A DNA stretch of 64,000 nucleotides from Roseicyclus sediminis (lineage in GTDB: Bacteria; Pseudomonadota; Alphaproteobacteria; Rhodobacterales; Rhodobacteraceae): contig NZ_JAOPHT010000004.1 in assembly GCF_025515305.1 (NCBI RefSeq), positions 124,001-188,000 on the forward strand, in the 5' to 3' direction. The position numbers and the translations under genes are program-made. The notes under the pieces were generated by a model. That model searched no databases, had not been told where the DNA came from, and saw only the letters and a list, made by a program, of their open reading frames with translations. Positions 1 through 8,020 of the stretch are shown here, piece by piece (within the stretch, counting starts at the first letter, position 1; each line of letters opens with the position of its first letter).

Positions 1-255
1 GCGGTCTGGCGCGGCCTGCTGTGCCGGGGCCTCGGGACGACGATTGCGCCCTTCGCTTCGGTGCGCAACGAGGTCCTTCGCGGCGAACTGGCCGCGCATC
101 GACTGGTCGATGCCCCGATTTGCCGGAGCATCTGCATGGCGGCACACCACGAGACGCTCGCCCTTGGCCGCGAGATCGGCTTCGTCGACCTGATTTCGGA
201 CCTGATGGAAAAGATCAAACCGGCCTTCAGCATCGCGGAAGGCTTGGCGGACTAG
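1..255 (+). CDS. LysR-family regulator, C-terminal end (partial)
   Basis: This is the last 84 residues of a gene that begins outside the window; the frame is open from base 1. The residues run through the typical end of a LysR substrate-binding domain: a GLGTTIAPF stretch (the usual G-x-G-x-x-x-x-P strand near the effector pocket), then VRNEVLRGEL (the conserved 'gxL' turn), then a short hydrophobic strand and a closing helix. By family it should be a DNA-binding transcription regulator. The HTH is not in view, so the target cannot be read. The stop at 253-255 is followed by about 140 bp without a gene before the convergent sigma-factor gene. Confidence 0.72.
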   Translation, partial: AVWRGLLCRGLGTTIAPFASVRNEVLRGELAAHRLVDAPICRSICMAAHHETLALGREIGFVDLISDLMEKIKPAFSIAEGLAD

Positions 256-395
256 GTCCAAGGGTCCTGCCCGGGAATACACGGCTATGGCCGGGCCGTG
301 GCCAGAGGAGCGTTCGCCCCTTGCCGACGCCAACCCTTGCAGGGGGGCGCTGAACGGCCCGACACGATGCGCCGCCTGTCTTTCACCGGGCATCC

Positions 396-1625
396 TCAGC
401 TTTGCAGAAGCCGCGCCTTCCGTCCCGAGAGATAGATCCGCGCGGCCGGGTCGTCCGAAAGGCCGATGGCCCGGTCAAAGGCCTCGAGCGCCGCCGCGAT
501 GTCGCCGTGCCGCGCTAGAACATGGGCGCGCGTCGCCCACCACGGCTGATAGCTGGCCCTCGCCGCTTCCGGGATCGCGTCGAGCGCGGTGAGCGCGGCC
601 GCCGGACCTTCGGTTTCGCACAGAACCGCGGCGTGCCCGGTGAAGGCGCCGACCGTCGGCGCGATCTCCACCAGCCCGGCATAGAGAAGCGCCAGCGCGT
701 CCCAATCGGTCGCACCCGTCCGCGCCCGCGCGGCGTGCACCGCCTGGATCGAGGCCTCGAGCTGGTAGCGCCCGAGGCTTGGCCGGCGCGCCGCGTTGCG
801 CAGCGCCGTCTCCGCATCGCCAAGCATTCCGCCATCCCAGAGGGTGGTGTCCTGCTCCTCTAGCGGGACGAGGGCGCCGGTCGAGGCGTCGGTGCGTGCA
901 GGGCGGCGGGCCTCGGCGAAGAGCATCAGCGCGAACAGACCATGCGCCTCGGCCGCCTGCGGAAAGCCATCGGCCAGCAGGCTCACGAGCCACAGCGCCT
1001 CCTGCGCAAGGGTGGCTGCCTTGGGGTCGCCCGCGGGCATTCCGTTGTAGCCCACGACATAGGCGCCGTAGATCGCGTTCAGGACATCGGTCATCCGGGC
1101 CTCGAAATCGCGCCCCTCGGGAAGCTCGAACGGGATCGCCGTGCTTTCGATCTTGGCTTTCACGCGGGTCAGCCGCTGGCCGAGCGTGCCGGGCGGCATA
1201 AGGAAGACCGACGCCATGCGGCGGGCATCGAGGCCGAGGACCGCCTGCAGCATCAGCGGCGCGCGCAAGGACGGGTCGATCGCGGGATGGGCGCAGACGA
1301 ACATGAGCGGCAATCGCGGGTCCATCGTCGGGGCAGGGGTCTGGGAACGCTCTTCCGCCATGCGGGTCAGGTCCTGTTCGTAGGCGACCGGCAAAAGGCC
1401 GCTCCGGGCGCGATCGATGGCGCGGTTACGTGCGGTTCTGGTCAGCCAGGCCTCCGGGTTGTCGGGAACGCCCGTCCTCGGCCAGGTCTCGAGTGCGCGG
1501 GCCAGCGCGTCGGACAGGGCGTCCTCGGCGTCGGCCAGCGATCCGGCCCGCGCGGCCAGCCGGGCGACCAGCCTGCCATAGGACAGGCGGGCCACCCGTT
1601 CGACCGCGCGGACCGCGTCGCTCAT
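396..1625 (-). CDS. ECF42-type RNA polymerase sigma factor
   Basis: A 409-residue sigma factor, about twice the length of a simple ECF sigma. Region sigma-2 lies around residues 10-75 (SYGRLVARL start, AEDALSDAL helix, AWLTRTARNRAIDR), and sigma-4 around 118-160. The remaining ~245 residues form a helical, TPR-like C-terminal extension (DUF6596 type). This architecture beside a DGPF/YCII gene defines the ECF42 group, whose activity is thought to depend on the C-terminal extension rather than on an anti-sigma factor. I chose the ATG at 1625 because it forms an ATGA overlap with the stop of the upstream DGPF gene, and the fold begins there. The partner gene is translationally coupled. A second such pair lies at 29421-30982. 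Confidence 0.9.
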   Translation of the reverse strand: MSDAVRAVERVARLSYGRLVARLAARAGSLADAEDALSDALARALETWPRTGVPDNPEAWLTRTARNRAIDRARSGLLPVAYEQDLTRMAEERSQTPAPTMDPRLPLMFVCAHPAIDPSLRAPLMLQAVLGLDARRMASVFLMPPGTLGQRLTRVKAKIESTAIPFELPEGRDFEARMTDVLNAIYGAYVVGYNGMPAGDPKAATLAQEALWLVSLLADGFPQAAEAHGLFALMLFAEARRPARTDASTGALVPLEEQDTTLWDGGMLGDAETALRNAARRPSLGRYQLEASIQAVHAARARTGATDWDALALLYAGLVEIAPTVGAFTGHAAVLCETEGPAAALTALDAIPEAARASYQPWWATRAHVLARHGDIAAALEAFDRAIGLSDDPAARIYLSGRKARLLQS

Positions 1626-1975
1626 GGGGTCCGCATGATGACGGGGCGGACCTCGACGGCGCCGCTCGTGGCCGCGGGGTTCCGCGCGGCCCATTCCAGT
1701 GCCGTGTCGAGGTCGGGCACGTCGATCACGTAGAAGCCGCCGAGCTGCTCCTTCGTCGCGGCATAGGGGCCGTCCTGCACCTCGCGGGCGCCGTTGGCCA
1801 TGCGGATCGTGGTTGCCGTGTGCGGCGGGTGCAGCGCCTCGCCGCCGACCATGATGCCGGCGTCGATGAGGGCGCGGGTATAGGCGCCCCAGAGCTCGCC
1901 GTCCGCGGCCGCGCGCACGGCATCGGCATCGGGGTGATCGGCGGGCGGGGTGTAGTTCATGATGATGAATTGCAT
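1622..1975 (-). CDS. DGPF-motif (YCII-related) protein, ECF42 partner
   Basis: A 117-residue YCII/DGPF-domain protein of usual length for the family. The signature DGPY sits at residues 68-71, followed by the conserved TKEQLGGF and VIDVPD segments. Proteins of this family accompany ECF42 sigma factors and are the usual targets or partners of that regulator; their biochemical activity is not known. The start at 1975 was chosen over longer readings because a GGAGG ribosome site precedes it by about 6 bases. The stop overlaps the sigma-factor start (ATGA). It aligns without gaps to the protein at 29421-29774 through the DGPF region, which marks the two modules as paralogous. Confidence 0.9.
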   Translation of the reverse strand: MQFIIMNYTPPADHPDADAVRAAADGELWGAYTRALIDAGIMVGGEALHPPHTATTIRMANGAREVQDGPYAATKEQLGGFYVIDVPDLDTALEWAARNPAATSGAVEVRPVIMRTP

Positions 1976-1997
1976 GTCGGATCCTCCGGGTCCCAGA

Positions 1998-2582
1998 TTA
2001 GAAGCGTGCGACCACGGGCAGAAGTGCCGTGGGCGTGCGGTCGGGCGTGCACATGTCGTTGTCGGCGGGGCGGACGCCGAAATAGACCCCTGTCTCGTCC
2101 ATCGCGAAGAGGTCGTGATCCTGGCCGCAATCCGCCACCGGAGCCCAGGCGGCACAACCCGTCTCGGAGACGTCGGTCTCCAGGTTGAAGGTCAGGCCGC
2201 ACTCGGCCATGCCCATGGCGGCCACGATCTCGGGGTTGTCGATCAGAAGCGTCACATGCTTCCAGTCCTCGTGGAAGACGCCGTTGAACGCGCCCGCGAC
2301 CGCCTCGGAGGGGGCGCCGATCTCGAACGGGCCGCCGGTGCGGAACTGGAAGGTGCGCATGATCATGTCCGGATCCAGCGCATGGGTGAAGATCAGCTGC
2401 CAGCGCCCGTCGGCGAAGGTGAATTCGCGGGTGCCGAAGCCGCCGTACCATGGCTCGGCCTCCGCGCTGCGGAAGGTGCCGTGCACCGATTGCAGGTCTT
2501 CGCGCGGCGCGAAGTCCTGTGCGATCGCCGGTGCCGCGCACAGGAGCGCGGTCGCGGCAAGGATGGTCGTTCTGAGTGTCAT
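1998..2582 (-). CDS. Secreted/periplasmic protein of unknown function
   Basis: A 194-residue protein with a clear Sec signal peptide (residues 1-21, hydrophobic core, AIA cleavage site before QDF). The mature part has four cysteines (in MAEC, TGC, ADC and DMC contexts), which could form two disulfides, and no transmembrane segment. I do not recognise the family. GAGGAGA precedes the ATG. It ends 22 bases before the DGPF gene on the same strand, so it probably heads the DGPF-sigma operon and may belong to its regulon. The equivalent position in the second ECF42 module is taken by an unrelated SRPBCC protein. Confidence 0.7.
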   Translation of the reverse strand: MTLRTTILAATALLCAAPAIAQDFAPREDLQSVHGTFRSAEAEPWYGGFGTREFTFADGRWQLIFTHALDPDMIMRTFQFRTGGPFEIGAPSEAVAGAFNGVFHEDWKHVTLLIDNPEIVAAMGMAECGLTFNLETDVSETGCAAWAPVADCGQDHDLFAMDETGVYFGVRPADNDMCTPDRTPTALLPVVARF

Positions 2583-3345
2583 GGTCTTCTCCTCACTGTT
2601 CGGGAAGCCGGGGTGGCTTCACAAGGGAGACGAATGACGGGTCCGGCATTTCTACATGACGGCGTGAAATTTTCGCGCCTCTTCGGACGACGGCATCCTG
2701 CGTCGGGGTCGCGCCGGGGTTGTCAGACCCGGGTCCGGCGGCGAATTCGCGAGTATTGCGTGGCATGCTGAAGAACTGTGGAGAAATATTGTAAAATTGT
2801 AATCCTAGATAGGATTTTCTCCAGAAACGGCCTATTCAAATCCGAATTATGATATGCTTTGGGGCCATCATCGCTTGCCGCCATCATCCTGTTGTGCCCT
2901 TCACCAGCTCGGACCCCGCACCACAGGGGCATGAGGCGTCACGCCGCCAGGAAGAGGCGGAAGACCTTTCCATCCTGCCGCGCAGGCCGATCCGCGGGCA
3001 TGACTTCGGCGTCCGGGAAATGGCGGGAACGACGCTTGTCTTGGGCGCGCGATGCGCGAGCAGGGGCGGGGGCATGCCAATACCTGTCTGCGTCTTCCGC
3101 CCAAGGGCGACGTCATGCGCCTTGACGCGTGCAGGTTCGGAACCGAAACAGCCGAGGCATCGGTAGACTTCGACCCTTGCGCCGGCGACCTTGCGATGCG
3201 TGCCGCGGTACGGATTGCGCTGGTCGCGCTGCCCGGGCGGGTATTCCACTTTCCGGCGGTCCCGCTTCCGGGCATCGTGGTCCTGCCGCAGCGCGACCGG
3301 CAGACGAAACCGGCCTTCCGAGGCCACAAAGGGAGGGAAAATCCC
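2583..3345. other. Long intergenic region with AT-rich patch
   Basis: About 760 bases without a convincing gene, between the start of the secreted-protein gene (-) and uspA (+). Roughly 2760-2860 is clearly AT-rich against a GC-rich background and contains the 16-bp palindrome at 2801-2816; it probably holds divergent promoters. The open frames across 2850-3345 show no recognisable domain and no ribosome site, and the frame leading into uspA has only an internal family match. Confidence 0.5.
2801..2816. promoter_or_regulatory. 16-bp palindrome, operator candidate
   Basis: A perfect inverted repeat AATCCTA-GA-TAGGATT with 7-bp arms and a 2-bp centre, in the AT-rich patch upstream of the secreted protein/DGPF/ECF42 operon (-) and of uspA (+). 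Symmetry and length fit a dimeric repressor site. No copy was noticed upstream of the second ECF42 module. Confidence 0.4.
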
Positions 3346-3780
3346 ATGTTCAAGACCGTTCTCTTGCCCATCGACCTGGCGGAGTCCAGCAGTTGGGAAA
3401 AGGCGCTGCCCGCTGCGCTGAGGCTGTGCCAGCCCGAGGATGGCGGGGTGCTCCACGTGATGACGGTCGTGCCGGATTTCGGAATGTCGGTCGTCGGCAC
3501 CTACTTCGGTGCCGAGTTCGAGGAACGCGCGATGAATCAGGTCGGCGAAACGCTCGGCCAGTGGGTGGCGGAAAACGTGCCCGAGGGCACCGAGGTGCAT
3601 CGCCACGTGACCCAGGGCCGGGTCTACGACGAGATCATCCGGGCGGCGGACAGGCTGAACGTCGATGCCATCGTCATGGGCTCGCACCGGCCGGAACTGA
3701 CCGACTACCTGCTCGGCCCGAACGCCGCGCGGGTCGTGCGACACGCCAACCAGTCGGTCTTCGTCGTCCGGGGCGACTAG
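3346..3780 (+). CDS. Universal stress protein, UspA family
   Basis: A 144-residue single-domain universal stress protein of normal length. It opens with MFKTVLLPIDLAE (Usp strand 1 and the nucleotide-binding Asp) and ends with the typical VDAIVMGSHR / DYLLG / ARVVRHANQSVFVVR block. The ATP-binding motif G-x2-G-x9-G-S/T is degenerate: the second Gly is Arg (GSHR) and the final G-S is G-P, so ATP binding is doubtful. The start is fixed by GGGAGGG eight bases upstream; the open frame continues upstream but that part has no Usp similarity. In Rhodobacterales such proteins are usually cytoplasmic and induced by anaerobiosis or starvation. It stands alone. Confidence 0.88.
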   Translation: MFKTVLLPIDLAESSSWEKALPAALRLCQPEDGGVLHVMTVVPDFGMSVVGTYFGAEFEERAMNQVGETLGQWVAENVPEGTEVHRHVTQGRVYDEIIRAADRLNVDAIVMGSHRPELTDYLLGPNAARVVRHANQSVFVVRGD

Positions 3781-3818
3781 GGGGCATGGCCTAACTCGGC
3801 GGCTCGGGCGGGGCGGTC

Positions 3819-3989
3819 ATGAGCTGCCTCGGGCACTCCGGCGCGGGTGTCCGCGAAGTGGACGGCCGTGATGGCGGCCACGTCCTCATCGCGCCGCCCT
3901 CCATCATCGAGGATGGCCAGATCGAAGACCTGATCGACAAGCTGACCCGCGCGCGCGCGACCGTGTTCGCGCATCGAGCCTGCGTGTGA
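3819..3989 (+). pseudogene. Remnant: C-terminus of a class III aminotransferase
   Basis: A 56-residue open frame whose centre (DGGHVLIAPPSIIEDGQIED, then LIDKLTRA) matches the extreme C-terminus of class III PLP aminotransferases, where GDHVLLAPP-type and 'xxIDxIVxxL' segments close the protein. Everything upstream (PLP lysine, dimer interface) is missing: the frame is closed by a TAA at 3792-3794, and the DNA immediately before is the uspA gene. It is best read as the 3' scar of a gene lost by deletion or rearrangement between uspA and the tct operon. The ATG at 3819 is an internal Met, not a true start. Confidence 0.65.
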
Positions 3990-4003
3990 CCGACCGACGA
4001 GGG

Positions 4004-5500
4004 TCAGCCGCGTCTGCTCGCCCGTCGATGCCACGCCTGCCACAGCGACAGAAGCAGGAGCGCGGCCGTCGCCAGCACGAAGCCCGCCGCGATGGGCCGT
4101 TCGAGGAAAACCATCGGGTCCCCCCGCGAGATCAGGAGCGCCCGGCGCAGGTTCGTCTCGATGAGCGGCCCCAGCACGAAGCCCAGAAGCAGGAGCGCGG
4201 GACTGAACCGGGCGAGCGCCAGAAGGTAGCCGGCAAGCCCGATCAGCGCGACGGCGGCGATGTCGTAGCTGAGCCCCCGCACCGAGTAGACGCCGAGGCA
4301 GAGGAAGACGAGGATCGCGGGATAGAGCCAGCGGAAGGGGATGCGCAGCATCGCGACCCAGATGCCGATGAGGGGCAGGTTCAGCACCAGCAGGATCAGG
4401 TTGCCGATCCCGAAGCTCGCCACGAGGCCCCAGAACATCTCGGGCCGCGCCTCGAGCATCAGGGGGCCCGGCTGGATGCCGTGGATAACCAGTGCGCCCA
4501 GCATCAGCGCCATGATCGGGTCGCCGGGGATGCCGAGCGTAAGCGTGGGCACGAAGGCGGTGATCGAGGCGGAGTTGTTCGCCGCTTCCGGCCCGGCGAT
4601 CCCCTCGATAGCGCCGTTGCCGAAGCGTTCGGGCTGGCGTGCGACACGCCGCTCCATCGCGTAGCTGAGGAAGGAGGACAGCGTGGACCCGGTGCCGGGC
4701 AAGGCGCCGAAGAAGGCGCCGAGCGCGCTACCGCGAAGCGTCGGCCAGCCCATGCGGCGCAGGTCGTCACGCGTCGGCATCAGGCGGCGGAGGCCGATAC
4801 GCTCGGACAGGCTCTGCCGCTCGGGGTCGCGGACATTGGCGATGACCTCCGCCACTCCGAAAAGACCCATGGCGAGCGCCACGAGGTTGATGCCGTCCAG
4901 AAGCTCGGTCTGCCCGAAGGTAAACCGCTGCACGCCCGAGTTCACGTCCGTGCCCACGCAACCCAGGAGAAGGCCGAGCACCACCATGGCGAAGCCTTTC
5001 GCGGGCCGCGCCGTGCCGATGGTCGAGGCCGCGACGAGGCCGAGAATCATCATCGCCGCGTAGTCCGCCGCGCCGAAGGCGACCGCCGCGCGCGACAGCC
5101 ATCCCGCGAGGACCACGAGAACGACGATGCCGATGACCGAGCCCGCGAAGGAGGACGCCATCGCCGCAAAAAGCGCCACGCCCGCGCGGCCCTGCTGCGC
5201 CATCGGGTAGCCATCGAGCGTGGTGACGGCGGATTGCGGCGTGCCCGGCAGGCGCATCAGGATCGAGGCGACCGCGCCCCCGTACTGCGCGCCATAGTAG
5301 ACGCCGGCCAGCATGATGAGCGCGGCCTCGGGCGTGATGTAGTAGGTGACCGGCAGCAGAAGCGAGATCGCCGCCATCGCGCCGATGCCCGGCAGGACGC
5401 CCACGAAGGTGCCGAGGACCACGCCGAGCAGGCAGTAGACCAGGACCTCGGGCTGGAGCGCGAAGCCGATGCCGTAGAGAAGGCCTTCCCAGGTCGTCAC
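4004..5500 (-). CDS. tctA: Tripartite tricarboxylate transporter, large permease TctA
   Basis: A 498-residue integral membrane protein with about 12 hydrophobic segments. The family hallmarks are visible: an N-terminal GVLPGIGAMAAISLLLP loop, QYGGAVASIL, and in the second half the repeated GALPGTGSTLSSFLSYAMER and TLGIPGDPIMALMLGAL loops. TctA forms the transport pore of TTT systems and works with TctB and the periplasmic binding protein TctC to import carboxylates. I chose the GTG at 5500, whose GTGA overlaps the tctB stop; longer readings run into tctB. It is the third gene of tctC-tctB-tctA. The substrate cannot be read from the sequence. Confidence 0.93.
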   Translation of the reverse strand: MTTWEGLLYGIGFALQPEVLVYCLLGVVLGTFVGVLPGIGAMAAISLLLPVTYYITPEAALIMLAGVYYGAQYGGAVASILMRLPGTPQSAVTTLDGYPMAQQGRAGVALFAAMASSFAGSVIGIVVLVVLAGWLSRAAVAFGAADYAAMMILGLVAASTIGTARPAKGFAMVVLGLLLGCVGTDVNSGVQRFTFGQTELLDGINLVALAMGLFGVAEVIANVRDPERQSLSERIGLRRLMPTRDDLRRMGWPTLRGSALGAFFGALPGTGSTLSSFLSYAMERRVARQPERFGNGAIEGIAGPEAANNSASITAFVPTLTLGIPGDPIMALMLGALVIHGIQPGPLMLEARPEMFWGLVASFGIGNLILLVLNLPLIGIWVAMLRIPFRWLYPAILVFLCLGVYSVRGLSYDIAAVALIGLAGYLLALARFSPALLLLGFVLGPLIETNLRRALLISRGDPMVFLERPIAAGFVLATAALLLLSLWQAWHRRASRRG

Positions 5501-5943
5501 GGCAGGCGCGGCCAGAGGGGAAGGGTCATCCTGAGACCATAGCTGAAGACGACGACCGTCAGGGCCGTGACGGTCAGCGCAAGCAGGATGCGCCACGTCC
5601 AGCCCCCATGCGGCGCGGCGAGGCTCGCCACGAGGACGGATGCCGCCGTGGCGCCCGCGAGGCCAAGAAGGCGCAGGCCGAAGCCGAAGATCAGGATCGC
5701 GGCAAGGACCGCCGCCGCCGAACCCAGCTCGAATCTCGGGGTATCTCCGCTCCGGGCGAGCGCCGGCAGCGCGACGATGAGGCCGAGCCCTATGAGAAGC
5801 GCGCCGAGCACGGCCGGGAAAAAGCCCGGCCCCATCTGCCTGAGGGTGCCGAGGTCGTAGTGGACGAGGGCCCAGCCCAAGGCCAGGCCCCCGATGCCGG
5901 CGAGCGCCAGCCCGCCCAGGACGTCGGGCCAGTCGCGGTTCAC
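5497..5943 (-). CDS. tctB: Tripartite tricarboxylate transporter, small permease TctB
   Basis: A 148-residue membrane protein with four hydrophobic segments, the expected size and topology of TctB. The conserved early segment LRQMGPGFFPAVLG is present near residues 35-48. The start is taken as GTG at 5943, the first in-frame start after the tctC stop (11-base gap); no ATG is available nearby. Its stop overlaps the tctA start. TctB is the small membrane subunit of the TTT transporter in the cytoplasmic membrane. Confidence 0.88.
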   Translation of the reverse strand: MNRDWPDVLGGLALAGIGGLALGWALVHYDLGTLRQMGPGFFPAVLGALLIGLGLIVALPALARSGDTPRFELGSAAAVLAAILIFGFGLRLLGLAGATAASVLVASLAAPHGGWTWRILLALTVTALTVVVFSYGLRMTLPLWPRLP

Positions 5944-5954
5944 GGGCGCGCGCG

Positions 5955-6935
5955 TTACTGCTGCGCCTGGACCCGGTCGATCACCGCGCCCCACATCGCC
6001 GTGTCCACGACGATCCGCTCGGCGAGGTCGCCGGGCGTGCCGGGTGCCGCGTTCCAGCCGATGGCCAGAAGCTGCTCCTGCACTGCCGGGTCCGACAGGA
6101 TGTCGTTGATCTCGGTGTTCAGCCGCTCGACCACCGCGGGGTCCGTGCCCGCCGGTGCGATGAAGGCGTTCCACAACTCGGCCCGGAAGTCTGCGGGCAG
6201 CCCGGCCTGACCGGCCAGAACCGGCACGTCGGGCGCCTGCGGGAACGGCTCGGACGAGGTGATGCCGAGCATCCGCATGTTGCCGCCCTGGACATGGGGC
6301 AGGGCCGCCGAAGGCGCCATGAAGCCCGCGTCGATCTCGCCGCCCATGATCGAGGTCGTTACCTCGGCATAGCTCGTGAAGGGAACGTGCAGCATCTCGA
6401 CGCCGGCCTCCGCGGCGAAGAGCTCCGCCGTCAGGTGCGCGCCCGAGCCCTGGCCGACCGAACCGTAGGCGATGGCCTGGGGCTCTGCGCCTGCGGCTGC
6501 GATGAAGCCCGCGACATCGGTGATCTCCGATGCCGACGAGACGGCGAGGACCAGCGGCGAGGTGGCGATGAGCGTCACGGGCAGGATGTCGGTCGATACA
6601 TCGTAGCCGGTGTCGTCCATCATCCTTTGCGCGGTCGTCATCGGCCCGTTGATCGTCGTGCCGAAGGTGTGCCCGTCTCCGGCCGCGGCCAGCATTTGCT
6701 GGATGCCGATCACGCCGCCCGCACCGGGACGGTTCTCGACCACGATGGGCTGACCGAGCCGCTGGGCGAGCGGGTCGGTGATGATCCGCGCCAGCGTGTC
6801 CGGCGAGGATCCGGCCGGGAACCCGACATAGACATGCACGGGGCCCGTGGGCCAGGTGTCCTGTGCGCTGGCCGGAATGGCGACGGACGCCACGGCCAGG
6901 CCGAGCGCGACGGACCGTATGAGGTTGATGGACAT
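5955..6935 (-). CDS. tctC: TTT transporter periplasmic binding protein TctC
   Basis: A 326-residue periplasmic binding protein of the Bug/TctC family. It has a Sec signal peptide (about residues 1-24, ending PASAQD), then the family signature around the first strand and P-loop-like turn (YVGFPAGSSPDTLAR) and the VENRPGAGGVIG segment. It captures the carboxylate substrate for TctAB. A strong GGGAGGAG site precedes the ATG. It is the first gene of the operon, divergent from the cytochrome c gene across a 329-bp gap. The binding-pocket residues do not tell citrate from other dicarboxylates or aromatic acids. Confidence 0.92.
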   Translation of the reverse strand: MSINLIRSVALGLAVASVAIPASAQDTWPTGPVHVYVGFPAGSSPDTLARIITDPLAQRLGQPIVVENRPGAGGVIGIQQMLAAAGDGHTFGTTINGPMTTAQRMMDDTGYDVSTDILPVTLIATSPLVLAVSSASEITDVAGFIAAAGAEPQAIAYGSVGQGSGAHLTAELFAAEAGVEMLHVPFTSYAEVTTSIMGGEIDAGFMAPSAALPHVQGGNMRMLGITSSEPFPQAPDVPVLAGQAGLPADFRAELWNAFIAPAGTDPAVVERLNTEINDILSDPAVQEQLLAIGWNAAPGTPGDLAERIVVDTAMWGAVIDRVQAQQ

Positions 6936-7264
6936 GTGGTTCTCCTCCCTTTTCGTTTGCAGCGACAGGACACCATGCGCGCTGCCGTTTCAACTGTCTT
7001 GACGCCCGGCCCGGTCACCGGGGAACCGTCCGCGACCACGGGGTTCCCCCGTTCCCCGCGGCGCAAACCCGTAGCGGGCGGGATTGATCCCCTTCGCACC
7101 CATGTCTCGGCCGGGACCCGCGGGATTTCGCCCGCCGTCGATGGCCCGTTGCCATTCCCGTCCCCGTTCGGGTTAGGGTGTTTGTGGCGGCCCGGTTCCC
7201 AGCGTCGCGGCCGGGGGACGGGCGCACTCAAAAGGGACGACAGGACAGGAAGAAGGATCGGATC
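6936..7264. other. Divergent promoter region, tctC / cytochrome c
   Basis: A 329-bp gap between divergent genes. It should hold both promoters. Short GC-rich inverted repeats occur, but I see no distinctive operator, RNA or conserved frame. Confidence 0.4.
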
Positions 7265-7666
7265 ATGCGCATCGCCATTGGGCTCCTCGCCGCGATCGTC
7301 GTGCTGGCGGGGTGCCGCACGTCCGAATTCGACGCCGCGACCCGGGACACCGGTCAGGCCGACTACCTCGCTCTCTGCTCGGGCTGTCATGGCGCCTCCG
7401 GGATGGGGGATGGTCCGTCCGCCGCGGGCCTCGACCCGCGCCCCGCCGACCTGACGCGGCTCGCCGCCGAGAACGGAGGGGAGTTCCCGGTTCTCCTGGT
7501 GATGGCTCGGGTTGACGGCTACACCGCCGCGCCGGGCGCCATGCCGGAATTCGGGCAGCTTTTCGCGGATGAACTCGTGCCGTTCGAGACCGCTCCGGGC
7601 ATCATGACCCCGACGCCGCCACGGCTGATCGCCTTGGCGCGCTACGTGGAAAGCCTGCAGCGCTAG
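7265..7666 (+). CDS. Membrane-anchored (lipoprotein) c-type cytochrome
   Basis: A 133-residue protein with a lipoprotein signal peptide (hydrophobic residues 4-16, lipobox LAGC) and one haem-binding CSGCH motif about residues 38-42. A Met in GAMPEFG is the likely sixth haem ligand. This is the fold of a small monohaem cytochrome c tethered to the outer face of the cytoplasmic membrane, able to shuttle electrons in respiration. The start at 7265 places the signal peptide correctly; the upstream 29 in-frame residues are highly charged and unlikely to be translated. It stands alone between the tct and cys operons. Confidence 0.88.
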   Translation: MRIAIGLLAAIVVLAGCRTSEFDAATRDTGQADYLALCSGCHGASGMGDGPSAAGLDPRPADLTRLAAENGGEFPVLLVMARVDGYTAAPGAMPEFGQLFADELVPFETAPGIMTPTPPRLIALARYVESLQR

Positions 7667-8020
7667 GCGCGCACGAGGCGCCGATCAGGGTTCCGGCGCA
7701 TCGCAAGGCGACAGGGACGCAAAGCCCCGGGCACGCGGAATCGGAGCCCGGAGGCCCGCGCCGCGAGGCCTTTGCGGGCGCCATGAACCGACCCGATCCA
7801 TGTACTTTCCTGCGAATGACCGGACGACGCGGGCGGACGGGTTTTCCGCGAGGCCCGTCTTCATGGGTCGTCTTTCTTGTCGTCGGGTGTATTGCGAACA
7901 GATCTGACGCCGGGAGGTGTTGCCCGGAACATACGTCCTTATATCCCGCTGAATATGGCGGATTGGAAGAACGTATGTCTAAATTGGGGAGACTTGAACC
8001 GCCATCCGGACTTAAGGAAC
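7667..8020. other. Intergenic region upstream of cysG with structured elements
   Basis: A 354-bp gap on the plus strand. 7714-7726 carries GGGACGCAAAGCC, identical to the conserved core of c-di-GMP-I (GEMM) riboswitches. It is followed by a CCGGGC/GCCCGG hairpin (about 7725-7755) and another GC hairpin ending near 7780. Nearer cysG, 7929-7978 is bracketed by the inverted arms ACATACGT and ACGTATGT. No ribosome-bound gene is apparent. The first element is not a full riboswitch match; see findings. Confidence 0.4.
7929..7978. promoter_or_regulatory. Inverted repeat upstream of the cys operon
   Basis: Perfect 8-bp arms ACATACGT (7929-7936) and ACGTATGT (7971-7978) flank a 34-bp centre that itself contains CCGC/GCGG (7946-7949 and 7958-7961). 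The element ends 42 bases before the cysG start, in the only AT-rich stretch of this gap, so it is a likely promoter/operator zone for the sulfur-assimilation operon. Which protein binds is not readable. Confidence 0.4.

Noticed and set aside
280-300. CACGGC/GCCGTG stem-loop after the partial LysR gene
   Set aside because: Six-bp stem, nine-nt loop and no U-tract; too weak to call a terminator in GC-rich DNA.
2723-2932. 69-residue minus-strand frame in the AT-rich patch
   Set aside because: No ribosome site, no recognisable domain, and it overlaps the probable promoter and palindrome.
3777-4043. 88-residue minus-strand frame
   Set aside because: It lies opposite the aminotransferase remnant, which has a real family match on the plus strand.
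3986-5542. Very long open frames antisense to real genes (also about 13304-15451, 16751-18526, 21680-23668, 29513-31765 and 57433-59856)
   Set aside because: They lie opposite genes with clear domains and are His/Arg/Asp/Gln-rich or low in hydrophobic pattern, as expected for frames opened by high GC at third codon positions. None has a family match or ribosome site.
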